64,000 nt of DNA from Chrysogorgia sp. JL179-B06 (lineage: Eukaryota > Cnidaria > Anthozoa > Scleralcyonacea > Chrysogorgiidae). Below, in pieces: positions 1 through 7,722 of this stretch (position 1 is the first letter of the stretch; every line of letters starts with the position of its first letter). Where the stretch lies: the NCBI GenBank assembly GCA_035772405.1, contig JAYKKM010000498.1, positions 1,292,501 to 1,356,500 on the forward strand, in the 5' to 3' direction. Both the position numbers and the translations under genes were made by a program. The notes under the pieces are model-generated. The model saw nothing but the letters and a program-made list of their open reading frames with translations. It made no database searches and was not told the DNA's origin.

Positions 1-1
1 T

Positions 2-2063
2 GGTGATCGCGAGAAATTTTATGTCTGGTATAATAACCTAAAAGCCAACAATTATGTGTTCAACTTCCAAGAGGAAATCCTTAGATATTGTCGATCAGAC
101 GTCGACATCCTCCGACGCTGTTGTCTTGAGTTTAGAGAACTGTTTCGTTCTGTCACCGATATCGACCCCTTCGAGAAATGTCTGACGATTGCTTCGGCCT
201 GTAATCTCGTGTTCCGTAAGAAGTTTCTGCGAGAGAATTCGATTGCCATCATTCCACCGCATGGCTACCGGCCTCAAGATAAACAATCAGTTATCGCTCT
301 TAAATGGCTAGCATACACCGCCCAAAGAAACGACCTTTCCATTCGGCATTCGCGCAATAATGGCGAGCAGCGCATTGGTAAATATCGCGTCGATGGTTTC
401 CACACAGAGTCCAATACCGTTTATGAATTCCATGGATGTTTCTGGCATGGTTGTATCCGATGCTACGCAAGAGACACGGTCAACCCTGTAAGTCAACAAA
501 CCATGCAAGATCTCCACCAACGTACCCTCGAGAAAACGCGTTATTTGAAAGGCCAAAACTACAATGTAGTTGAGATGTGGGAATGCGATCTAAGACGCCA
601 ATTGGAAACCAATCCTGAAATGAAAAATTATTTCGACAACTTCGAAATCGTGGAGCCTCTTGAACCGACACATGCTTTCTACGGTGGTCGCACAAATGCT
701 TCTAAATTATTTCACCAATGTCAAACCGATGAGAAGATACACTACGTAGATTTTACAAGTCTTTATCCTTGGTGTAATAAATACGGAGAATATCCCCTTG
801 GTCATCCAGAAATTATCACTGAGAACTTTGGAGATATTTCACAGTATTTTGGTCTTGTGAAATGCACTGTTCTACCTCCGCGTCAACTTTACCACCCAAT
901 CCTACCGTATCGTGCTCATGGGAAACTGATGTTTCCGCTATGCAAGCTATGTACAGACGATCTGAGTCAAGAACCGTGCAACCACACAGATCAGGAGCGA
1001 ACCATTCAAGGTTCATGGGTGACCTCAGAGTTACAAAAAGCATTGCAGAAAGGGTATCGTCTGCTCGCAATTCATGAAGTGTGGCATTTTCCCCAACAAA
1101 GCAATGTGCTTTTTAAAGATTATATTGACACTTTCTTAAAAATTAAGCGGGAGTCCAGTGGCTTTCCCGAAGGTTGTGACACCGAAGAGAAGAGGCAAGA
1201 GTACATCGACGAGTATTATCAGCGAGAGGGTGTTCTTATGGATCTCAACAAAATAGAGAAGAACCCTGGTCTACGTGCCTTATCAAAGCTGATGCTGAAC
1301 TCATTTTGGGGTAAGTAGAAATAGCGTATATAGACATGCATATGTGGCTAGAGAGTGAGCATATATGTAATAGATCGTAATATATTTGCTTTTGTTTTTG
1401 AAGGGAAGTTCGCGCAAAAGCCCAATATGACCAAAGTCAAACTCGTGTCCGAACCCGAAGAATACTTCGACATGCTAACTTCCGACGAGATCAATGTTAC
1501 CGATGCATCCTTTGTGAGTGACGATGTTATTGAGCTACGATACGAGAACCAGGAGAACTTCGTTGAACCGAACGCCAGGACCAACGTAGTCATCGCCGCC
1601 TTTACGACGGCCCATGCGAGGCTCAAGCTTTACAGTGTGTTGGAGCAGTTGGGGCAAAGAGTGTTATATTACGACACGGACTCAGTCATATACGTGAGTA
1701 AGCCAGGAGAGCTGGAACCATGAGACTGGAGTTTACCTTGGAGAATTAACGGATGAACTTGACGGTGATTATATCACCACTTTTGTTTCGGGAGGACCGA
1801 AAAATTATGCGTACGAACTAAGTAGCGGAAAGACATGTTGTAAAATTCGAGGAATCACTTTAAATTATCAAACATTACAAACAGTTAATTTTAGTGTTAT
1901 GAAAGATATGGTTGTAGGGATAGGTCCAGCGAAGGTGTCAGTGGACATTCCATTTAAAATTACTAGGGATACCAGCACAAAGCAACAAAGTAAAGACAAA
2001 AGAGTAGTTTACAATAAACGTATGATTCAAGATAATTTTAATACAGTTCCTTATGGTTTCTAG
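2..2063 (+). pseudogene. Protein-primed family B DNA polymerase of a Polinton/adintovirus element, 5' end outside window, frameshifted
   Basis: Replicates the linear provirus from a protein primer. The frame is open from base 2, so the N-terminus lies to the left. Visible in order: an exonuclease-type motif YCRSDVDIL, a conserved insertion with YEFHGCFWHGC, polymerase motif A DFTSLYPW near 749, motif B NSFWG/K split by an intron (1311-1403), and motif C YYDTDSVIYV near 1667-1696. After motif C the frame stops at 1721-1723. Homologous coding continues in another frame to the TAG at 2061-2063 (for example SGGPKNYAYEL), so there is a small indel near 1720. The order and spacing match Polinton PolB; adenovirus-like or mitochondrial-plasmid polymerases are less likely given the capsid genes next door. 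The catalytic motifs look intact but the gene as it stands cannot give a full product. The reading frames are described separately and are not joined here. Confidence 0.93.
1311..1403 (+). other. 93-bp spliceosomal intron inside DNA polymerase motif B
   Basis: The sequence passes from TCATTTTGGG into GTAAGTAG and returns after TTTTTGAAG. Removing bases 1311-1403 keeps the polymerase frame and restores continuity through motif B (phase 1: TGG G then GG AAG). The upstream frame would otherwise end at 1316-1318. Donor and acceptor are canonical GT-AG and the size suits the host. Confidence 0.85.
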
Positions 2064-2156
2064 TGTGTTTGTAAATAATTTAAATTCGTGTGTTTGTAAA
2101 TAGGAAAACTTAATAATATAATTTTATCAACTTTGAAATCGTCTAATTTATTCATT

Positions 2157-2227
2157 GTGTGGGATACGAATCCACGTTATCTTGGGATTTAGCGCCCAGC
2201 GCCCTAAACCACTCGGTCATCCTGCAG
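2157..2227 (-). tRNA. Degenerate tRNA-like sequence (Ser/Leu type) between polymerase and ATPase genes
   Basis: Read on the minus strand, an A-box-like GACCGAGTGGTTTA is followed about 25 bases on by a B-box-like GGATTCGTATCC. Between them a TGGG/CCCA stem encloses an eight-base loop containing GCTAAA. The T stem is nearly complete (GTGGA/CCCAC). The two acceptor sides do not pair and the anticodon loop is one base too long, so this is a tRNA pseudogene or tRNA-derived insert rather than a working gene. Confidence 0.5.
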
Positions 2228-2470
2228 GTATCTACACTTTTGGCTGTTTATTTTCGAAATGAATCCAAAACTAGAAGAAGGGGTGAGGGGAAACAATTTT
2301 GTTTTGTGATTAAAATTAAATTGTATGTGTGTGCATGACTAGTGGTATTTAAATCGAGTCATTAAGAAAGAACCAAATGAATGAAAAGTAATTTCCCGCT
2401 CGCCTAGCTCTGTGATGTAATTATTTGTGCACAGCTATTGTGAAGGGGATAGAAGGTGTATTTCTCAAAC

Positions 2471-2562
2471 GGGCCACAGGGCCACGAAAAAGGCCCCCGG
2501 GGCCATTTTGAAGGATGTATCCCCAGAGAAAGGGCCACGAGAAAGGCCCTCAGGGCCATTTT
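2471..2562 (+). repeat. Two GC-rich imperfect direct repeats of about 32 bp
   Basis: GGGCCACGAAAAAGGC (from 2479) and GGGCCACGAGAAAGGC (from 2532) each run on into a GGGGCCATTTT or AGGGCCATTTT tail. They sit in the leader in front of the zinc-finger/ATPase gene pair. Each copy can fold on itself through GGGCC/GGCCC. Function unknown; a promoter or leader role is only a guess. Confidence 0.55.
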
Positions 2563-2618
2563 CTAAACTTATCGATATAAATGTTATATGTAGTGAACTA
2601 AAGTATTCAGTTGACATC

Positions 2619-2831
2619 ATGCCTCGGATACGTAAAGATTGTCCGCTCTGCGGGAAGAAAAGTTTATTGAGATTAGCAAACCATTTGGCGAACTTTCACC
2701 AACTACCCTCGGAAGAAAGGCAATCTCACTTGATCCGTGCCAGAGCTTGTACTGTAGATTTAGAAATGCTTTTGAAAGAAATACATAGACTCCTTCGAAA
2801 TACAAAACGTCCTAAAAAGTGGTATAAATAA
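2619..2831 (+). CDS. Small Polinton zinc-finger-like protein
   Basis: A 70-residue product starting MPRIRKDCPLCGKK. A C-x2-C pair (CPLC) is followed by HLANFH, giving a compact C2H2-like finger near residues 8-29, then a basic helical tail ending RPKKWYK. The frame is open upstream to 2427, but the ATG at 2619 is chosen because that extension runs through the GC-rich repeats. It lies 32 bp in front of the packaging ATPase gene in the same orientation. Short finger proteins in this position are familiar from invertebrate Polintons; the function is unknown and DNA binding is a guess. Confidence 0.65.
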   Translation: MPRIRKDCPLCGKKSLLRLANHLANFHQLPSEERQSHLIRARACTVDLEMLLKEIHRLLRNTKRPKKWYK

Positions 2832-2863
2832 TGTTTCAAGAATCCTCAAATCTCATTTGAACC

Positions 2864-3514
2864 ATGTATTCCATACAGTTAACACATCCTTTTGGGCTCT
2901 TAATCTCAGGGGGGGGGGGGGGGGGTACAAAGACAGGAAAGACAACGTTTGTCAAGAAACTGTTAGCGAACGCTAACATCATGATCGACCCGCCTCCGGA
3001 AAATGTTGTTTATTTTTATGCCGAGTACCAAAACACGTTTGCTGAAATAGAGACCCTAGTTCCAGGGATTCAGTTTATCCAAGGTTTACCCGATTCCATG
3101 TTAGACAGCATTAATCCAGAGACGCGGAATTTATTTATCATTGACGATATGATGGGAGAAAAAGATGCCGTGATTGCTAAATTATTCACGAAAAAGTCTC
3201 ACCATGGAAACCTCAGTGTAATTTACATAGTACAAAATATGTTTCATCAAAGCAAAGATCATCGAACTATATCACTAAACGCCAGTTATTTGGTTCTAAC
3301 TAAGAATGTCCGTGATGCCAGCCAGGTGATCCATCTAGCCAAACAGCTGTACCCAAGCAATACCAAATTTTTCCAGCAGGCTTATCAGATGGCAACAAAA
3401 GAGCCGTATTCTTACATATTTGTTGACCTGACGCCGCCATGTCCCGATGAAATACGACTTCGATCCGGAATCTTCACTACAGATACTCATTACGTCTACC
3501 AACCTCGCGTATAA
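2864..3514 (+). CDS. FtsK/HerA-type DNA-packaging ATPase of Polinton/adintovirus
   Basis: Hydrolyses ATP to drive genome packaging in capsid-forming relatives. The 216-residue frame is open from ATG to TAA. A Walker A motif GTKTGKTTF lies near residues 25-33 and a Walker B motif NLFIIDDMMG near 86-95. Sequences such as SVIYIVQNMFHQ and SYLVLTKNVRD follow, as in this ATPase family (sensor and arginine-finger region). The length suits Polinton ATPases. The glycines just before the Walker A lysine are coded by a 17-base G run (2909-2925), which is unlike the rest of the gene. The copy number of this run decides the frame, so the intact frame depends on correct assembly. It is a member of the + strand early block. 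Confidence 0.88.
   Translation: MYSIQLTHPFGLLISGGGGGGTKTGKTTFVKKLLANANIMIDPPPENVVYFYAEYQNTFAEIETLVPGIQFIQGLPDSMLDSINPETRNLFIIDDMMGEKDAVIAKLFTKKSHHGNLSVIYIVQNMFHQSKDHRTISLNASYLVLTKNVRDASQVIHLAKQLYPSNTKFFQQAYQMATKEPYSYIFVDLTPPCPDEIRLRSGIFTTDTHYVYQPRV
2909..2925 (+). repeat. G17 homopolymer inside the ATPase Walker A coding region
   Basis: Seventeen consecutive G residues code for consecutive glycines at the start of the P-loop. The reading frame is preserved at this length. Confidence 0.95.
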
Positions 3515-3549
3515 AAACATAGTGCTGTCAAACGTGTATTCATTTGAGG

Positions 3550-3879
3550 ATGTCCCGCCGTGTGAGAAGGAACTACGATGTTTTAAAGGTATTGACAAAG
3601 TGTAAACCTTCCATGCGAAAAGCGATCATAAAAGCTGCAGATACAGATTTATTGGAAGCCATAACGGAGTGCCTTTTGAACATTTGCCGTGAAACGATTA
3701 AAATTAATCCAAAAACGTATAAAAAGCTTACACCATACTCAGATCACATTGAAGCTGTTGCCGATAAGACAAACCCGATCACGAAAAGAAGGAGAGTTAT
3801 TATACAGAACGGAGACGGATTCTTACCTTTTCTACCCGCTCCTGTCCTAGAACAATTGGCGAGCTTTCTAACCAAATAA
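3550..3879 (+). CDS. Conserved small Polinton protein with hydrophobic C-terminus
   Basis: 109 residues starting MSRRVRRNYDVLKVL. The first half is basic and helical with cysteines (CKPSMRKAIIK, ECLLNICRE), the middle carries a KRRR stretch, and the end is hydrophobic (GFLPFLPAPVLEQLASFL). Proteins of this build recur next to the ATPase in metazoan Polintons and adintoviruses. A membrane-active or core-protein role has been proposed for similar adenovirus-like small proteins, but nothing in the sequence proves it. The start is ATG 3550, as no ATG lies further upstream in this frame. Its stop overlaps the next start as TAATG. Confidence 0.7.
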   Translation: MSRRVRRNYDVLKVLTKCKPSMRKAIIKAADTDLLEAITECLLNICRETIKINPKTYKKLTPYSDHIEAVADKTNPITKRRRVIIQNGDGFLPFLPAPVLEQLASFLTK

Positions 3880-4148
3880 TGGAGCATGTCAAAAGACTGG
3901 TTCTGGTCCCTGAACACATGACTACAAAGAAACCCATGGTTCTTCCACTGACTGCTCAAGTGAACCAGTTGGACTCGGAAATGGACAGTTTAATGCAACG
4001 TCAAGATATAACACAAGACGATAAAGTGAAGTTGTATAATCAGACCTTTCAACGTTATCTCAATTATTATGACAAGCGAATGCATCGGCCTGTTCCTGTG
4101 AGTATTGCCCACACCCCGCCTATCGCAGCAGAAGAAACAGAACCCTAA
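3879..4148 (+). CDS. Conserved small Polinton protein, function unknown
   Basis: 89 residues starting MEHVKRLVLVPEHM. A helical centre (residues about 27-62, LDSEMDSLMQRQDIT) leads to a proline-rich tail. The ATG shares one base with the stop of the upstream gene (TAATG), which implies translation coupling or reinitiation on one transcript. The LVLVPEHM start is familiar in Polinton proteins found between ATPase and capsid blocks. No catalytic motif is visible. Confidence 0.62.
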   Translation: MEHVKRLVLVPEHMTTKKPMVLPLTAQVNQLDSEMDSLMQRQDITQDDKVKLYNQTFQRYLNYYDKRMHRPVPVSIAHTPPIAAEETEP

Positions 4149-4163
4149 CCTTCAACAGAGACA

Positions 4164-4604
4164 ATGCCTGAACCGCCGGGAGAAATCGAGAGTGATATCA
4201 TAGAAAGTGTACCTTCCACGATGAAATCAAGAGCTGTACAACTGATCAAAAAGATAAAAGCAAATAAAGATGTGGTTGGATGGAACGATCAAGGGCAAAT
4301 GGTTTTTGAAGGAAGAACTATTCCGGGTACTAACGTTATTGATTTAGTCAACGATACTCTGCGTCAAAGAAAGAATTTCAACCCTGCGGGGTGGCAACTG
4401 TTCGCAAAAGCTTTAGGACGTTTAAATGTACCCGAAGGAATCGTCAGAAACGAAGAACGTCTGCATCTGGTGAAGGAATATAGGAACAAGCCTTCATCTG
4501 CTTCTAGCGACCCCCCTCTGACGCCGTCACTACAGTTTCCAGGGACACCAGCAAAACCAAGAAAGAAACGTAGAGACAAAAATCCATATAAATGGCATTC
4601 GTAA
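4164..4604 (+). CDS. Conserved Polinton protein (GWNDQG/IPGTNVIDLVND type), function unknown
   Basis: 146 residues. Residues about 22-95 form a compact domain with KSRAVQLIKKIK, VVGWNDQGQMVFEG and IPGTNVIDLVNDTLRQRK, followed by a proline/serine-rich linker and a strongly basic tail (KPRKKRRDKNPYKW) that looks like a nuclear localisation or DNA-binding tail. It is the last gene of the + block and is followed 23 bp later by AATAAA. I recognise the family as a recurrent Polinton protein but know no function. Confidence 0.62.
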   Translation: MPEPPGEIESDIIESVPSTMKSRAVQLIKKIKANKDVVGWNDQGQMVFEGRTIPGTNVIDLVNDTLRQRKNFNPAGWQLFAKALGRLNVPEGIVRNEERLHLVKEYRNKPSSASSDPPLTPSLQFPGTPAKPRKKRRDKNPYKWHS

Positions 4605-4627
4605 TCTTTTTTGTAAATATTTTATTG

Positions 4628-4633
4628 AATAAA
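4628..4633 (+). terminator. Poly(A) signal AATAAA of the + strand gene block
   Basis: AATAAA lies 23 bp after the TAA of the last + gene and faces the minus-strand signal at 4660-4665. Confidence 0.7.
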
Positions 4634-4659
4634 TATTTTTTTAAATTACAACGTGTCCT

Positions 4660-4665
4660 TTTATT
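4660..4665 (-). terminator. Poly(A) signal AATAAA of the - strand gene block
   Basis: On the minus strand AATAAA begins one base after the stop of the protease pseudogene, so the two convergent blocks end within about 40 bp of each other. Confidence 0.7.
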
Positions 4666-4666
4666 C

Positions 4667-5121
4667 TTACACAAAATACCATTTACGTATAAAATTACGA
4701 ACTAATGTATCGTTCCACTCCTTTTGATCAGTAAACATACTAGCAATAGTTGACATGGGAATATTTCTACTACGATGTAAAGCATAAAATAAACAGTATT
4801 GTCCACACACACGAGACCACGGTGACTGTAAAGTCTTTTCATTCCAAGTAAATGTACTGCTATGATCTCGTAGAAAGGTTTGAAAGTCTATGCTGTAAAA
4901 TTGTGGGCTTTGTCCATAAGAGTCGAAGAATTCGCCTTTTCCATCCGATGTGACGTAAACAGCTACCCAATAGGTCCATCACTGGGATCCACGTTTATAA
5001 TAAAACCTTAAGGTCTTTTCTGTATCTGACTTGGTAAACTATCCGAGGGTAAAACATCTGTAAACACTGATATGGTATATGAGTCCCTTTGTAGGACAAG
5101 AAGCAGTTGACGTGTGTTCAT
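4667..5121 (-). pseudogene. Adenain-like cysteine protease (Polinton maturation protease), broken
   Basis: Would cleave capsid precursor proteins during virion maturation. On the minus strand the frame from ATG 5121 begins MNTRQLLLVLQRDSY and contains TDVLPSDSLPSQ, then meets an in-frame stop near 5010. Coding signal continues with FIINVDPSD, then changes frame near 4970-4980 to WVAVYVTSDGKGEFFDSYG. It ends with VCGQYCLFYALHRSR, which carries the nucleophile cysteine, and KWYFV. The residue before WVAVY is tyrosine, where the catalytic histidine is normal. The copy therefore has a nonsense change, a frameshift and loss of a catalytic residue. Its start lies 1 bp beyond the capsid gene stop. 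Length (about 150 codons) suits the family. Confidence 0.85.
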
Positions 5122-5122
5122 T

Positions 5123-6471
5123 TTAGCTTCTGAAGTCACTTAGCACGTTACGGTTGGCATCAATTTCGATAAGATTTTGAAATTCTCCAAGCACCACGAT
5201 ATTTATAGCCCCAGTTAGAGCCGTACCGAACTTACATTCTAGGGAGACGTTACCATCCCTGATCGGTTGAAAATGATCTCCAACACATAGATCAGCTGTT
5301 TAATCAAACACGTACAGGGTATAGCCATTTGCATACTCGTCTCGAGTAATACCGTTGCCTTGATTCTGAAACATCTTGTTGGTACACCAGCATACAGCAT
5401 TTGGAATGCTGAAACATAGTTGGTCCCTGCTGCTCCGGCAAACTTTAGGTGAAGTGGTTTGCCAGGCCGGTGTTCTCCATTCACAGATAATGCAAGAAAT
5501 GTTGTGTCGTAGTTCTTAAAATTGAAAGGATTCTTGTTAGAAACTCCGTTGTAAGCATCTGCATCCACCATCCCAATCACAACTCTATCAGGAAGCAGTC
5601 CTTGGAATATATTCTGTTGATCTCCAGACATGTTTCCCGTTGGTACGGAGAACACTTTGCAGTTTACACGATTGATAGGGTACTTGGCTGTGATATGTTG
5701 AAGGGCCTGGGTATGACCTAGCATTGCAGTGGACGAAACGTTAACACGGCGAGCGCGAAACACGCATTCTTCCAGAACCACTTTAAACCCAGGAGCTTCT
5801 GCGGATGAAACCAGGCAAAAGGGAGCTCTTGATCTCACTAGCTTGAGCTTGATCGGAACAGCGCCAAGGATATAGCGTTCTTGCGCGAACAGATCCGAAT
5901 GAATTCTTCCTTCCATCGCCACAGACTTGCTTAGGCTTGTATGCGCGTGACGTTCCTTTAATCCTTTGTTCGCATCGGCAAATTCTGCTAGTGGATTGAC
6001 GGCATCCATCCGTCCAGCCTGGTCTTTGTAGAACAACGCTGAAGTTAAGTGAGACGATTTAGCGTCTTTGCTAAAGTTCAATACAGTTTCTATATATGCT
6101 CGGTAAGGATACGAAGTGCTTGATGGTGTGACCAGTTTGTTGTTCAGATAAATTTCCACTTGAGAAAATAAGGCATGCATCCATAAATTAACAGGACCCA
6201 CTTGGGCGGTGTCAGGTAAGTTAGTTCCATCTCCATTCGTTATCTTTGCTTTTACGTGAAGGTAACTGTTTGCCAGATCGGTGTAGACATCAGAATTTGC
6301 GGCACACAGAAACTCGATAGTGTCCGAAGTTCCAATGCTTGAAAGAGGATCGATGTCTTCCCAAAATCCTTTATTCATTTCAACTTGAGTGTCCGGAACA
6401 GAAAATAAGTCCAGTTCCGATTTTCCACATGAACAGGAATCTTTATGTAAAGTCTCGTAGCCTTGTGCCAT
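5123..6471 (-). pseudogene. Double-jelly-roll major capsid protein (hexon-like), C-terminal frameshift and nonsense
   Basis: Builds the icosahedral shell. A long open stretch starts MAQGYETLHKDSCSCG at 6471. Recognisable pieces are VEMNKGFWEDIDPLSS, VNLWMHALFSQVEIYLNNK, RAYIETVLNFSKD and YPINRVNCKVFSVPTGN, the order seen in Polinton/adintovirus capsid proteins. The open frame ends at 5239, but from about 5370 the homologous coding is in another frame (YANGYTLYVFD, then a stop, then FGTALTGAINIVVLGEFQN), ending at 5123. There is thus one frameshift plus one nonsense codon in the last quarter. The start overlaps the stop of the pVI-like gene (TAATG), so the two were probably co-transcribed. Confidence 0.9.
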
Positions 6472-6917
6472 TATTTAAGAAAAGTAGGTTTTTCTTGAGA
6501 TGTTTTCCGCCTCTTGGTCTGTGAGCGATTGGTAGATTTCGATGATGCATTGGTTTTTATAGATGTTTTACGTTTGCGACCGCCTCCTGATTGGTTACCC
6601 ATGAGTTGTTTAGCACCCTGCCAAGCTATATCTTTGACGGCTGCGACACCACGACCTTTGACAGCTTGCTTCACACTTTTCCCGGCCAGAACATCTTGAC
6701 TGACATCTGTTGCCGCTTGCAGAGCTCTCCGTCCAATCGCTTGTGCTCCTCGTTTCACCAGAGGTATTGCATATCGGGCAATACTTTTAAAGAAACTTCC
6801 AATACCATAGCCAATTTGAATCCGTGTACCTCTAAAACCAGATAGACTTCCACCTCGCTGTCCTCGTAAATAATATTGTTGAAACTGCTTTGCATCTGGA
6901 ACGATTGTAGTTCTCAT
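6471..6917 (-). CDS. Basic pVI-like minor virion protein
   Basis: 148 residues, intact. The N-terminus is RTTIVPDAKQFQQYYLRGQR, followed by a glycine-rich turn and a helical, potentially membrane-active segment (GIGSFFKSIARYAIPLVKRG, residues about 38-57). The tail is very basic (GGGRKRKTS, KRRKTSQEK). Proteins of this build sit beside the major capsid gene in Polintons and are compared with adenovirus pVI; the comparison rests on position and composition, not on a catalytic motif. Its stop shares one base with the capsid start. It is the only intact gene in the structural block. Confidence 0.7.
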   Translation of the reverse strand: MRTTIVPDAKQFQQYYLRGQRGGSLSGFRGTRIQIGYGIGSFFKSIARYAIPLVKRGAQAIGRRALQAATDVSQDVLAGKSVKQAVKGRGVAAVKDIAWQGAKQLMGNQSGGGRKRKTSIKTNASSKSTNRSQTKRRKTSQEKPTFLK

Positions 6918-6919
6918 CT

Positions 6920-7672
6920 TTAAATAAAATACTGCGATCTGCTCTGTCTGAAGTGTAGTGTCACGATCGACTTTCCAAATTCAAATGAGACGTTTTCGTT
7001 TTTGTCGTCCTTTATATCTATTTCGATCGTCTCGAATGATTTCACTTTTACGGGTACGTATTGAAGGTTGCGGAAAGTAACGTTAACATTTCCCCCGTAT
7101 TTTCCTTTCGTATTGACAATTCGTAGAAGAGGCACTTTGACGTCGCCAACAAACTGTACATCCACCACATTTGTGTAGAGGTATATGGATGAAAAGCCCG
7201 CGTTTATATCTGCTACGTAAGGACTCGTTGTTTTCTTCGTAATCACTGCATCCTGCTCGAATCCTAAAGTCGTTGCGATATCACCCGAAAACCATACCAT
7301 TGCGCCTTTTTTCACATCGACTATCACTTTGAGCGTATTTTTATTATATGTAAACTTGATCTTAGCTTGTCCTTCTTTCGTCATGCAATGGTTTAAATCT
7401 TAAAGGTTTGTAACACTGTTGTATTGTGTGCCTTGAATGATGCCCACTTCATCTGGACCTGTGCCATTAATGTTGTAGAGAAAGGTTTGCTGATTGCCTT
7501 CGCGTATCGTGCTCCATGTATGAGGATAATTAAACTCGGAAAGGGCTACTTCCCAGTCCCCTGTCAGTTCTAACGTTTCAGCGAGCTTCACTTTAAAATT
7601 CGCTACAGAATTGTCCGGGAAATATTTCATAGAACTATTACTTGGGAGCGTCAAGTAAAACTGTGTTGTCAT
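6920..7672 (-). pseudogene. Penton-type minor capsid protein (single jelly roll), one in-frame stop
   Basis: Forms the vertices of the capsid in capsid-forming relatives. The start is taken at ATG 7672 (MTTQFYLTLPSNSSMKYFPD), the usual start of this family; the frame is open further upstream without support. The N-terminal half includes LELTGDWEVALSEFNYPHTW. A TAA at about 7400 interrupts, and the same frame resumes at once with a C-terminal half (IKFTYNKNTLKVIVDVKKGA, LHFRQSRSQYF). As both halves share one frame, a single nonsense codon explains the break. Stop-codon readthrough is possible but less likely in view of the damage in neighbouring genes. Confidence 0.85.
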
Positions 7673-7722
7673 CTCGGCGAGTATAAGACACAAATGAACA
7701 CAAGTTATAAGATCACACACTT

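Noticed and set aside
2427..2618. In-frame upstream extension of the zinc-finger ORF
   Set aside because: It crosses the GC-rich direct repeats and has no motif; the ATG at 2619 gives the family-like start.
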